From Pirellulales bacterium (GTDB lineage: Bacteria; Planctomycetota; Planctomycetia; Pirellulales; Lacipirellulaceae), in the NCBI GenBank assembly GCA_020849945.1, contig JADZFK010000121.1:1-38220 (forward strand): a DNA stretch of 38,220 bases. The letters are read 5' to 3'. This document shows, piece by piece, positions 24,251 through 31,102 of the stretch. Each line of letters opens with the position of its first letter. The first letter of the stretch is position 1. Below the pieces are notes generated by a model. The model saw only the letters and a list, made by a program, of their open reading frames with translations, did not search any database and was not told where the DNA came from. A program made the position numbers and the translations under genes.

Positions 24251-24727
24251 ATGTCTCTAGCTCGCAACTCACTAACCTCACTCGCATGCTGTGCATTTGC
24301 CTTCGCCGCCGGCTGTGATCGCGGCTTGCCGATCGCTCCCGCCTCGGGCACGCTCTCGTTGAATGGCCAGCCTCTCGCAAACGCCAACATCACGACACAA
24401 CCGATCGGCGCGGGAACCCCGAACCCCGGCCCCGGTTCGTTCGCCACTTCCGATTCGCAAGGACACTTCGAGTTGGAACTCGTTAAGCCCGCCCGCAAAG
24501 GTGCGATCATCGGCCAGCATCGGCTCATGATCTCGCCACCTAACACAACGCCGCAAAATGACTCGACCCAAGTTACTTCTAGCGGCATCACCGTGTTCAC
24601 CGATACCCCCAAGTCGAATCGCGCGGCTGTGCCAACATCGTGGCCCACTTCTTTTAACGATGGCTCGCTTACGCTCGAAATCCCTGCCGCCGGATCCGAT
24701 TCGCTACGGATCGATTTGAAAAAGTAG
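24251..24727 (+). CDS. small lipoprotein with carboxypeptidase regulatory-like domain
   Basis: A 158-residue exported lipoprotein. MSLARNSLTSLACCAFAFAAGC is a lipoprotein signal with lipobox AAGC. Next comes DRGLPIAPASGTLSLNGQPLANANITTQP, a beta-sandwich pattern (GxLxLNGxPLxxA) found in planctomycete carboxypeptidase-like regulatory lipoproteins. Then GSFATSDSQGHFELEL is the second strand pair. The start was set at 24251 because it opens the signal sequence; the frame runs back to 24209, and AAAGG is about 10 bases upstream. It follows DUF1559-1 by 74 bases, a pairing common in Planctomycetes, perhaps as outer-membrane partner (inference). Confidence 0.72.
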   Translation: MSLARNSLTSLACCAFAFAAGCDRGLPIAPASGTLSLNGQPLANANITTQPIGAGTPNPGPGSFATSDSQGHFELELVKPARKGAIIGQHRLMISPPNTTPQNDSTQVTSSGITVFTDTPKSNRAAVPTSWPTSFNDGSLTLEIPAAGSDSLRIDLKK

Positions 24728-24936
24728 CTTCCCCCTGCAAAGTAGTTGCTACCGAAAACCGAGCGGCGCGAAGTAAGCCCCGCAAACCGAGCGGCACGGT
24801 TCGTGAAACCGGATTCTTATCACCCTTGCCTGGATATCTATCTCCGTTGATCCGCGACGCGGAGGCTCGGCGAAGCAGAACGCGAATCCCCCCATCGCTT
24901 ATCAAGGCAAGACCCAATCCGTTGGAAACTCCGCGC

Positions 24937-24959
24937 CCCGCTCGGCTTGCGGGACCTAC
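24937..24959 (-). repeat. GTAG-headed palindrome, copy B
   Basis: Read on the minus strand: GTAGGTCCCGC, AAGCCGA, GCGGG. The stem CCCGC/GCGGG differs from copies A and C but the loop (A/GAGCCGA) and GTAGG head are kept. Confidence 0.6.
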
Positions 24960-25083
24960 CGGGCAGCCCCCACGCAAAGGGAAACACCAGTTCGGCCACG
25001 GGGCAACCTTCGCCGCCCCTTACCTTTTGCCACAATCCGCTAAGTTTCCCCGCGATTTTGTTGGACGAACTCTTGGGTAGTTC

Positions 25084-25114
25084 GCTAACATAATGTTAAT
25101 ATCAGGATGTTAGC
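25084..25114 (+). promoter_or_regulatory. AT-rich palindrome upstream of a lipoprotein gene, possible operator
   Basis: TAACATAATGTTA (25086-25098) is a perfect 13-base palindrome with one central base. It is followed by ATGTTAGC (25107-25114), which pairs with GCTAACAT (25084-25091). It lies about 75 bases before the ATG at 25190, an AT-rich island in GC-rich DNA. A regulator site or promoter element is plausible but not shown. Confidence 0.3.
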
Positions 25115-25189
25115 ATTCCTTTTGGCTGGCCCGAACTTGGGCATTCCAGCCAACTGGGGAGTCCCCCATTCCTAGCACGTTTAGACACG

Positions 25190-25678
25190 ATGGAAAGCGA
25201 TAGGATGCGCAGCCTCATCCCCTTGTTCCAATCGAAGATTCCTTGCGTTTGCCTGTCTCTGCTGGCGGCGGTTTCGCTCTCGGGCTGCGGTGACGGCAAA
25301 ATCAAACGATACCCAGTCGTGGGCCACGTGACGGTCGACGGCAATCCTGCCGAGGGCGCGCTGGTCATCTTCTGCCCCTTCAATTCAACCCCTGAACTCG
25401 AAAAATTTCGTCCGGCAGGCGTGGCCGATGCAACGGGCGCGTTCAAGCTTACGACCGTGGAACCCTCCGACGGCGCCCCGGCTGGCAACTACAAGGTCCT
25501 TGTAAAGTGGTGCCCAACGCTGCCGAACCAGGAAGACGCCGAACGCGGCGGTCGAGGGGGAGCCAAAGGCCCCGATCGCCTGAAGGGCAAGTACTACAAT
25601 CTTGATACGACGCCGTTAAACGTCACAATCGAGAAAAAATCGAACGAGCTTGCACCGTTTGATTTGAAAACGAAATAA
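25190..25678 (+). CDS. small lipoprotein, carboxypeptidase regulatory-like
   Basis: A 162-residue exported lipoprotein. The signal is MRSLIPLFQSKIPCVCLSLLAAVSL with lipobox LSGC. The mature part begins GDGKIKRYPVVGHVTVDGNPAEGALVIF, the same GxVTVDGxPxxGAxV beta-sandwich pattern as in planctomycete carboxypeptidase-regulatory lipoproteins. Then DATGAFKLTTVEPSDGAPAGNYKVLVKW and PDRLKGKYYNLDTTPLNVTIEKKSNELAPFDLK, which ends the domain. Two starts are possible: 25190 or 25205 (MRSLIP). It lies 254 bases before DUF1559-2, so the lipoprotein-DUF1559 pairing recurs with reversed order. The role is unknown. Confidence 0.72.
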   Translation: MESDRMRSLIPLFQSKIPCVCLSLLAAVSLSGCGDGKIKRYPVVGHVTVDGNPAEGALVIFCPFNSTPELEKFRPAGVADATGAFKLTTVEPSDGAPAGNYKVLVKWCPTLPNQEDAERGGRGGAKGPDRLKGKYYNLDTTPLNVTIEKKSNELAPFDLKTK

Positions 25679-25931
25679 GAACCAATTGAAATAATGCGTC
25701 TCGCTGGATTCACTTGTGGCCCATGAGCCACGGCCCTCGCTCGGCCGCGAAATTGCAACGAAATCGTGAGACTTTCCCGGAACCGTCGGAGACGTGGAGT
25801 CTTCAAAGCAATAGGTGCCTGCCCCTCTCTGTTCTAGATACTGAAGATAGAGAACGTTTCTGTTCCGTTGTTGTTCGATCATCTTTCTTATCAAGCCTTA
25901 GGCCAAGCAGTCGATTCGGAGGATACAGAAC

Positions 25932-27107
25932 ATGCTGAAATCAATAACCATGTGTGCAGTGAATCCCGAGGCGAACGCTTGCCATTCCGGTGGCATCGAT
26001 TCTGGATTCCGCACCAAGTCGTTTCGAAAGTGCATTCCGCTGCTTGGAAATCCGAATTCCGAATTCCGAAATTCCCCAAGTTCGCCTCGGCTCGGCGGAC
26101 CTACTGGCCGACATGCGTTCACCCTGGTGGAACTATTGGTCGTGATTGCGATCATCGGCATCTTGGTCGCACTGCTTCTGCCCGCGATTCAGGCCGCCCG
26201 CGAAGCGGCTCGACGGACCCAGTGCACGAACAACATGAAGCAGATCGGTCTGGCCATTCTCAACTATGAATCGGCGAGAAAACAACTGCCCTTGGCGTAC
26301 ACGCCAAACTATACCGGAAATCAGGGGAGCGGTTTTTGTGGCGCCACCAGCTCCTTCAGTAACCCGAGCAATGGTCAACAGTACCACTTCATTCTGACGT
26401 TCATCTTGCCTTACATTGAAGAACAGGCTGTTTACGACCGAATCGATTTGAAAAAAGCTTGGTACGACAATACGCAGAACAGCAAAGGCACGACGAACCT
26501 CCTTGCCACGGCCGTCGACCTGCCCGCGTACTTGTGCCCGACTGCCGAAAACCGGCCTGGAAAATATACGACAGACTACTTCTGCATCGTCGACATCAGC
26601 GATTCCAATTACTGCGTCGACGTCGAATCCGGTTCCAAGTTGACCAATCAGAAACGAAATCGTGAACGGCTGGCTGGCATGCTCACCGATCAACCCAACC
26701 CTATCCGCAAGATCAGCGATGGGCTTTCCAAGACCTTTATGTTCTTTGAATCGGCAGGACGCCCCAACAATTACGTCCGCAAAGTTCTCAAGGGTGAAAT
26801 GGCTTCTACTACCCGTAGCAGTTCCAATCCGGCCACCCCTTCGGTTTCAATTCCCCACAAAGATACCCAATGGGCCGACGACCGGGTCTATGCCATTTGG
26901 GGCAATGTATTCGATCCCGCCACCTGCCCCATTACGTCCATCATGAATTGCGACAACTACTCGGAAATCTACAGCTTCCATCCAGGGGGTGCCCAGTTTC
27001 TTTACGGAGATGGCAGCGTGACTTTCCTCACCGAGGATACGAACATTGATACGTTCATTTCCTTGTTTACCGCCGCGGCCGACGACCTCGTCACCGTTGC
27101 CCCGTAG
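25932..27107 (+). CDS. DUF1559 prepilin-like protein 2, 62-residue leader
   Basis: A 391-residue DUF1559 protein. The prepilin motif is [39 protein letters not shown], cleaved after residue 62 with Ala at -1. The C-terminal motif is SFHPGGAQFLYGDGSVTF. The start at 25932 has GGAGGA eight bases upstream, the clearest ribosome site of the three DUF1559 genes, so its long leader is really translated. Residues 37-47 come from AAATCCG/AATTCCG heptads (26048-26075) and residues 50-60 from a palindrome (26083-26104). The mature part has paired Cys residues (SGFCGATSSF, LCPTAENR, MNCDNYS). It is more similar to DUF1559-3 than to DUF1559-1. The role is probably in surface fibres (inference). Confidence 0.9.
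   Translation: MLKSITMCAVNPEANACHSGGIDSGFRTKSFRKCIPLLGNPNSEFRNSPSSPRLGGPTGRHAFTLVELLVVIAIIGILVALLLPAIQAAREAARRTQCTNNMKQIGLAILNYESARKQLPLAYTPNYTGNQGSGFCGATSSFSNPSNGQQYHFILTFILPYIEEQAVYDRIDLKKAWYDNTQNSKGTTNLLATAVDLPAYLCPTAENRPGKYTTDYFCIVDISDSNYCVDVESGSKLTNQKRNRERLAGMLTDQPNPIRKISDGLSKTFMFFESAGRPNNYVRKVLKGEMASTTRSSSNPATPSVSIPHKDTQWADDRVYAIWGNVFDPATCPITSIMNCDNYSEIYSFHPGGAQFLYGDGSVTFLTEDTNIDTFISLFTAAADDLVTVAP
26048..26075. repeat. 7-base array, AATTCCG units, in the DUF1559-2 leader
   Basis: AAATCCG, AATTCCG, AATTCCG, AAATTCC in register. It encodes the leader residues NPNSEFRNS about 15 codons before the cleavage motif. Confidence 0.9.
26083..26104 (-). repeat. GTAG-headed palindrome, copy C
   Basis: Read on the minus strand: GTAGGTCCGCC, GAGCCGA, GGCG. 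A shorter stem (CGCC/GGCG) with the same loop and GTAGG head as copies A and B. It encodes SPRLGGPTG in the DUF1559-2 leader. Confidence 0.55.
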
Positions 27108-27636
27108 CAGGGCCTTCCCCTCTGCCAATAATCCACCTTTTTCCTCCACATTCCTCTCGACAAGCCCGCGTGGTGAGCATACGCTAGCGTTAAGGTTTCG
27201 TTAAGGAACCGTGAGGGTTTTACGGCCAGTTTGAATTGGTTCGAAGGCAAGAGAGGAGGCAACTCGAAGCTAGCTTTCTTTGAGCTTCGTTTCGAGACTT
27301 TCTTTGGGGCTGCGGAATATCTCGGCAAGATGGCCATTTGAGTCATTGGCAGGGAAACTTTAGCCGCTTCTGGTGCGCAAACCGGGTACTCCCCGCGCTT
27401 GCTACTGCTGACGCACCGTTCAGTGTCCATGTTTAGCTGGGGCATCGGGGCTTATCGTTCCGATTGCACGGCGTTGCGTTTCCGCGGCGCGCGGCATCAC
27501 CGATCGCGCGCCTGATTCGCAATCGTCGGCCTACGGCATGCCACACGACCTGGCGCGTTTCTCCCTTCTGTTCCTCGTTTTTCTTTCTACTTCGAGCTTC
27601 ATACCGTACGGAACAAACCAGAGAGGAGTTTCAAGA
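27108..27636. other. 529-base gap upstream of DUF1559-3
   Basis: No gene seen. It contains two direct CGTTAAGG octamers at 11-base spacing (27188-27206) and a hairpin CGAAGCT/AGCTTCG (27266-27290) that could end the DUF1559-2 transcript. The frame of DUF1559-3 is open back to 27538, but its ribosome site points to 27637. Confidence 0.5.
27188..27206 (+). promoter_or_regulatory. tandem CGTTAAGG octamers with 11-base period
   Basis: CGTTAAGG at 27188-27195 and 27199-27206. One helical turn between direct repeats is how OmpR/PhoB-type response regulators bind. No regulator gene is nearby, and it lies about 430 bases before the next start, so this is only suggestive. Confidence 0.2.
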
Positions 27637-28827
27637 ATGGAAATGGATCAGAGTTCACATCATGCTTCGCTTCGAGGCAGCAAGGTTGCTGGCGCACTCG
27701 GTGTGCTATCCGCCGGACTACCGAATGACGAAGCCCGAATGACGAATGACAAATGCAGAAGAGTAGCTTCTCGCGAAGCGTCATTCCGTCATTCGTCATT
27801 CGTCATTCGTCATTTACACGCGTTCACGCTCGTCGAACTGCTCGTGGTGATTGCCATTATCGGCATCTTGGTGGCACTGTTGTTACCGGCCATTCAGGCC
27901 GCTCGTGAAGCCGCCCGACGTACCCAGTGTACGAACAAAATGAAGCAGCTTGGCCTCGCCGTGCTCAATTACGAATCGGCCAAGAAAGTGCTGCCGGCCG
28001 CTAACACGCCAAACAATACGACCGCCAAGAGCCAAGGCGCGTGCTCGGGTACAGCCGCCCCCGCCACGGTAACGAACGGCTTGGCCCATCACTCGTTCTT
28101 CACCTTCATTCTGCCTTACATCGAAGAGCAGACAACCTACGATCAAATCGACCTGAAGCTCAACTGGGACTCCACGACCGCCTCTTCCGGAAAACCAGGG
28201 AATCGCACGGCCACAGCCAAGGATATCGACGCCTTGTTGTGTCCGTCGGCCGAAGGTCGCCCCAATACCTTCACGACGGATTACATCGTCCTTTCCGATA
28301 TCGATGCCGCGAAATACTGCCTGCTAGAAAGCGGCAACAAAGTCAGCACCAAGCGCTCCACCGATAAACTCAGCGGCATGATCTCCGATGTCCCCGGGAC
28401 GATCCGCAAGGTGAGCGACGGCATGTCAAAGACCTTCATGGTTTTTGAGTCGGCCGGCCGGCCTACCCACTACATTGCGAATCGCCAGCCGAAGGACTTG
28501 ATGTACGTCGAGAACGCGTCGCTCAGCAAGGCCCCTGGCTCGGGCGGCCCCACCGATTACCAGTGGGCCGACGGCGGCACCCTCCTCACCGGTGCCGATG
28601 GCATCTACGCCATCTGGGGTCGTGAATCGAACTCGAGCATCTCTTGCCCGCTTGAAACCGTAATGAACTGCGATAACTGGCAGGGCGTTTATAGTTTCCA
28701 CTCGGGCGGCTGCAATATCGCACTGGGCGATGGCAGTGTCTCGTTCATCACCGAAGGGATCGATCTCGATACCTACGTCTCGATGTTCACCCGCGGCGCC
28801 GGCGATCTGGCCAACTCGCAACAGTAG
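27637..28827 (+). CDS. DUF1559 prepilin-like protein 3, 62-residue leader
   Basis: A 396-residue DUF1559 protein. The prepilin motif is [39 protein letters not shown], with Ala at -1 and cleavage after residue 62. The family motif [18 protein letters not shown] is near the C-terminus. The start at 27637 (MEMDQSSHH) has GAGGAG eight bases upstream; the frame opens earlier at 27538 but without such a site. In the leader, [13 protein letters not shown] and [10 protein letters not shown] are encoded by complementary heptad arrays (GAATGAC and GTCATTC units, 27723-27815). Its mature region aligns closely with DUF1559-2 ([15 protein letters not shown] or DQIDLK, CPTAENRP or CPSAEGRP), which indicates tandem duplication. 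A strong terminator follows. Confidence 0.9.
   Translation: MEMDQSSHHASLRGSKVAGALGVLSAGLPNDEARMTNDKCRRVASREASFRHSSFVIRHLHAFTLVELLVVIAIIGILVALLLPAIQAAREAARRTQCTNKMKQLGLAVLNYESAKKVLPAANTPNNTTAKSQGACSGTAAPATVTNGLAHHSFFTFILPYIEEQTTYDQIDLKLNWDSTTASSGKPGNRTATAKDIDALLCPSAEGRPNTFTTDYIVLSDIDAAKYCLLESGNKVSTKRSTDKLSGMISDVPGTIRKVSDGMSKTFMVFESAGRPTHYIANRQPKDLMYVENASLSKAPGSGGPTDYQWADGGTLLTGADGIYAIWGRESNSSISCPLETVMNCDNWQGVYSFHSGGCNIALGDGSVSFITEGIDLDTYVSMFTRGAGDLANSQQ
27723..27815. repeat. complementary 7-base arrays in the DUF1559-3 leader
   Basis: 27723-27750: GAATGAC, GAAGCCC, GAATGAC, GAATGAC. 27780-27815: five GTCATTC-type units with one extra C after the first. GTCATTC is the exact complement of GAATGAC, so the two arms can pair around a loop of about 30 bases. 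The second array ends 6 bases before the HAFTLVE cleavage motif. Confidence 0.92.
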
Positions 28828-28865
28828 CCATCGCATCCAATCGCTTTGCGGCGATTACAAACCTA

Positions 28866-28906
28866 GAACGCGTGCGTTCCCGCCAATGGGGGCACACGCG
28901 TTTTTT
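28866..28906 (+). terminator. intrinsic terminator after DUF1559-3
   Basis: AACGCGTG (28866-28873) pairs with CACGCGTT (28894-28901), then a run of T (28900-28905). It starts 39 bases after the stop codon. The stem is GC-rich and the T-run is clear. Confidence 0.8.
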
Positions 28907-29028
28907 CGTTTGGCCCTCCGGACACTCGCCACCAATTTGACACCACCATTCCCGCTTACTTACGATGTAGGTCTGCCACTCGCGTGGTTTCATCTTTTCC
29001 GCCAGTCTTTCGTTGGGAGATTTCCCCC

Positions 29029-29727
29029 GTGCCCACCGACCTTGCCCGCGCCATCGATCATACGCTGCTGAAGCCCGACGCAACGCTCGACCTGGTTCAC
29101 ATGCTCTGTAAAGAAGCGATCGAGTTTGGCTTTGCCTCGGTGTGTGTTAACCCGTGCCACGTGCGCCTGTGCGCGAAGCTGCTCGCAGGCTCCGCTGTGG
29201 CGGTGTGTACGGTCGTCGGTTTCCCACTCGGCGCGAATGCCACGAAGACCAAGGCCCGCGAAGCCAAGCGCGCAATCCGCGACGGTGCCCGCGAAATTGA
29301 TATGGTCATTAACATCGGCGCGCTAAAAAGCGGCAACGACGATGCGGTGTACGACGACATTCGCGCCGTCGTCAAACAATGCAAAAAAGGCGGGGCCATT
29401 TGTAAGTGCATCTTGGAAACCTGCCTCCTCACCGATGATGAGAAACGCCGCGCCTGCCAGGCAGCCGTTCGCGCCAAGGCCGACTTCGTAAAAACTTCGA
29501 CCGGCTTCAGCACGGGCGGCGCTACGGCCGAAGACATCGCCCTGATGGCCGCCGAGGTCGCCTCCGCCGGCTTGGGCGTGAAGGCCTCCGGCGGGATCCG
29601 CACGTTGGCCGACGCCCAACGAATGCTCGATGCCGGCGCCACCCGCATCGGCGCCAGCGCGGGTGTCGGCATCGTGCAAGAATCCCAAAGGGCCTCACTC
29701 GCCGAAGCCGCCAGCGAAAAGTATTGA
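29029..29727 (+). CDS. deoC: deoxyribose-phosphate aldolase
   Basis: A 232-residue class I aldolase. The N-terminus [20 protein letters not shown] is the DeoC signature. The active site is seen in [35 protein letters not shown], the catalytic Asp in [12 protein letters not shown], the Schiff-base lysine in [10 protein letters not shown] and the second lysine in [10 protein letters not shown]. It splits deoxyribose 5-phosphate into glyceraldehyde 3-phosphate and acetaldehyde. Start chosen at GTG 29029, with GGGAG about nine bases upstream; an earlier GTG at 28984 would add 15 residues. It lies 95 bases before PNP-1, which supplies deoxyribose 1-phosphate, and fits deoxynucleoside breakdown. 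Confidence 0.93.
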   Translation: MPTDLARAIDHTLLKPDATLDLVHMLCKEAIEFGFASVCVNPCHVRLCAKLLAGSAVAVCTVVGFPLGANATKTKAREAKRAIRDGAREIDMVINIGALKSGNDDAVYDDIRAVVKQCKKGGAICKCILETCLLTDDEKRRACQAAVRAKADFVKTSTGFSTGGATAEDIALMAAEVASAGLGVKASGGIRTLADAQRMLDAGATRIGASAGVGIVQESQRASLAEAASEKY

Positions 29728-29822
29728 ACATGGTGCTTCCCAGGGTGCCCCTCCTCGATTGAAGCTCGCACGAACGCGTTTCAACAGTTGCTTATCATTG
29801 CGCTGCCCGATAAATTAAGCAC

Positions 29823-30662
29823 ATGCTCGAACTCTACGATCAAATCGAAGCGACCGCGGCCGCCATTCAGGCCAAGTTCCCCGTCACACCGCATGCCGGC
29901 ATCATCCTTGGCACGGGGCTGGGCGGGCTGGTCGAAAAAATCGAAATCGTCGCCACACTCGATTACGAATCGATTCCCAATTTCCCTAAGTCCACGGCCA
30001 CGAGCCACCGCGGCCGGCTCGTTTGCGGACACCTGGAGGGCGTGCCCGTCGTCGTGATGGAAGGCCGCTTCCACCAATACGAAGGCTACCCGCTTAAGAA
30101 GATTACGCTGCCCGTTCGCGTGTTCAAGCGGCTTGGTGCGCAACTGTTGATCGTTTCGCAAGCTGTCGGCGGCCTCAATACAATGTATCGCCCCGGCGAT
30201 GTGATGGTCATCGATGACCAGATCAACCTGATGGGCGACAACCCGCTCGTGGGCATCAACGACGACCGCCTCGGCCCGCGGTTCCCGGATATGTCGCAAC
30301 CCTTCGATTTCGAGCTGATCGATGCTGGGCTGGAAGTGGCCCGCCGCGAGAACTTCGTGGCCCACCGCGGCGTGACGGTCGCCGTCACGGGGCCGAACCT
30401 CGAAACGCGCGCCGAGTACCGCTTCCTGCGCCGGATCGGCGCCGATGTGGTGGGCATGAGCACGATCCCCGAGGCGATCGTCGCCGCCCACTGCGGCCTC
30501 CGCACGTTCGGCCTCGCCGTCATCACCGACATGTGCTACCCCGACCATGCCGAGCCGGTAAACGTCGAGCAGATCATCGCCACCGCCAACACCGCCGCTC
30601 CCAAACTCCGTGCCATGGTCTCGGGCGTCCTCAAATACGACGCGGCGAAGAGGGGGAACTAG
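29823..30662 (+). CDS. purine nucleoside phosphorylase, paralogue 1 (Asp-type)
   Basis: A 279-residue protein of the trimeric PNP family. Phosphate site ILGTGLGG (residues 28-35) with Thr for the usual Ser, GRFHQYEGY (81-89) with the catalytic His84, Q113-A-V-G-G in place of N-A-A-G-G, ribose/base-site Glu194 in GPNLETRAEY, GMST (211-214) and VITD (233-236). By alignment with human PNP, Asp236 corresponds to Asn243; Asp at that place is known to favour 6-aminopurines (adenosine) in the human N243D variant and in methylthioadenosine phosphorylase. So it may prefer adenosine or deoxyadenosine (inference). It aligns without gaps with PNP-2 over about 240 residues. The start ATG has only a weak Shine-Dalgarno. 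Confidence 0.87.
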   Translation: MLELYDQIEATAAAIQAKFPVTPHAGIILGTGLGGLVEKIEIVATLDYESIPNFPKSTATSHRGRLVCGHLEGVPVVVMEGRFHQYEGYPLKKITLPVRVFKRLGAQLLIVSQAVGGLNTMYRPGDVMVIDDQINLMGDNPLVGINDDRLGPRFPDMSQPFDFELIDAGLEVARRENFVAHRGVTVAVTGPNLETRAEYRFLRRIGADVVGMSTIPEAIVAAHCGLRTFGLAVITDMCYPDHAEPVNVEQIIATANTAAPKLRAMVSGVLKYDAAKRGN

Positions 30663-31093
30663 CCACGGAGATCACAGAGACCACCGAGAATATACAAGAA
30701 GACCTCGCATGACTGATTCTTTGACCGACAAGATTATTGGCGCTGCCATCGAAGTCCATCGGATACTGGGACCGGGATTATTGGAATCGGTTTATGAAGA
30801 AGCCTTGTGCTATGAGTTTGAACTTCGCGGAATTCGTTTCTATCGGCAGGCACCCGTGAAAATGCACTACAAGGACAGGCCAATCAAAGAACACAAGATT
30901 GATCTTATTGTCGAAGATCGAGACGACCGAGCTATCGTTGAACTAAAATCGGTTTCATAACTACCCGATATTGCAACGGCTCAAGTTCTCTCTTATCTCA
31001 AAGCAACGCAACTCAAACGCGGACTCCTAATCAACTTCGGTGAAAAGCGACTCGTAGATGGCGTACGACGACTCTCTCTGTGCCCTCTGTGGC
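30662..31093. mobile_element. candidate GxxExxY cassette bounded by inverted 9-base-period repeats
   Basis: The left arm has three 9-base units, CACGGAGAT, CACAGAGAC, CACCGAGAA (30664-30690). The right arm has two inverted units, CACAGAGAG and CACAGAGGG read on the minus strand (31074-31091). The outer 19 bases at each end (30662-30680 and 31075-31093) agree at 16 positions as inverted repeats. The segment begins at the last base of the PNP-1 stop codon and ends 9 bases before the PNP-2 start, so without it the two genes would be nearly adjacent. It holds only the GxxExxY gene. Mobility is inferred; no target-site duplication is clear. Confidence 0.5.
30709..31073 (+). pseudogene. GxxExxY-family protein with an internal stop codon
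   Basis: MTDSLTDKIIGAAIEVHRIL, then GPGLLESVYEEALCYEFELR carries the GxxExxY signature, and HKIDLIVEDRDDRAIVELKS holds the D...ExK of the PD-(D/E)xK nuclease-like fold. The frame then hits TAA at 30958-30960 (codon 84). In the same frame it continues as LPDIATAQVLSYLKATQLKR and GLLINFGEKRLVDGVRRL, exactly the C-terminal half expected for this family of about 120 residues. So only one codon breaks it. A single substitution of AAA, GAA or CAA would explain it. Function of the family is unsettled; the DNA-cleaving role is inferred from the fold. A start ATG at 30709 has an AAGAAG-like site about 9 bases before it. A recoded or mis-sequenced base is possible. Confidence 0.85.
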
Positions 31094-31102
31094 AAATGAT
31101 CC

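Larger units (their letters stand above)
24728..25189. other. 462-base gap between lipoprotein genes
   Basis: It holds a direct repeat AAACCGAGCGGC (24756-24767 and 24784-24795), a GTAG-headed palindrome (24937-24959) and an AT-rich palindrome (25084-25114). No protein gene is apparent. Confidence 0.6.

Noticed and set aside
30664-30690. Left arm of the GxxExxY cassette as a 7-base array like the others
   Set aside because: The register is 9 bases (CACGGAGAT, CACAGAGAC, CACCGAGAA), so it was kept apart from the heptad class.
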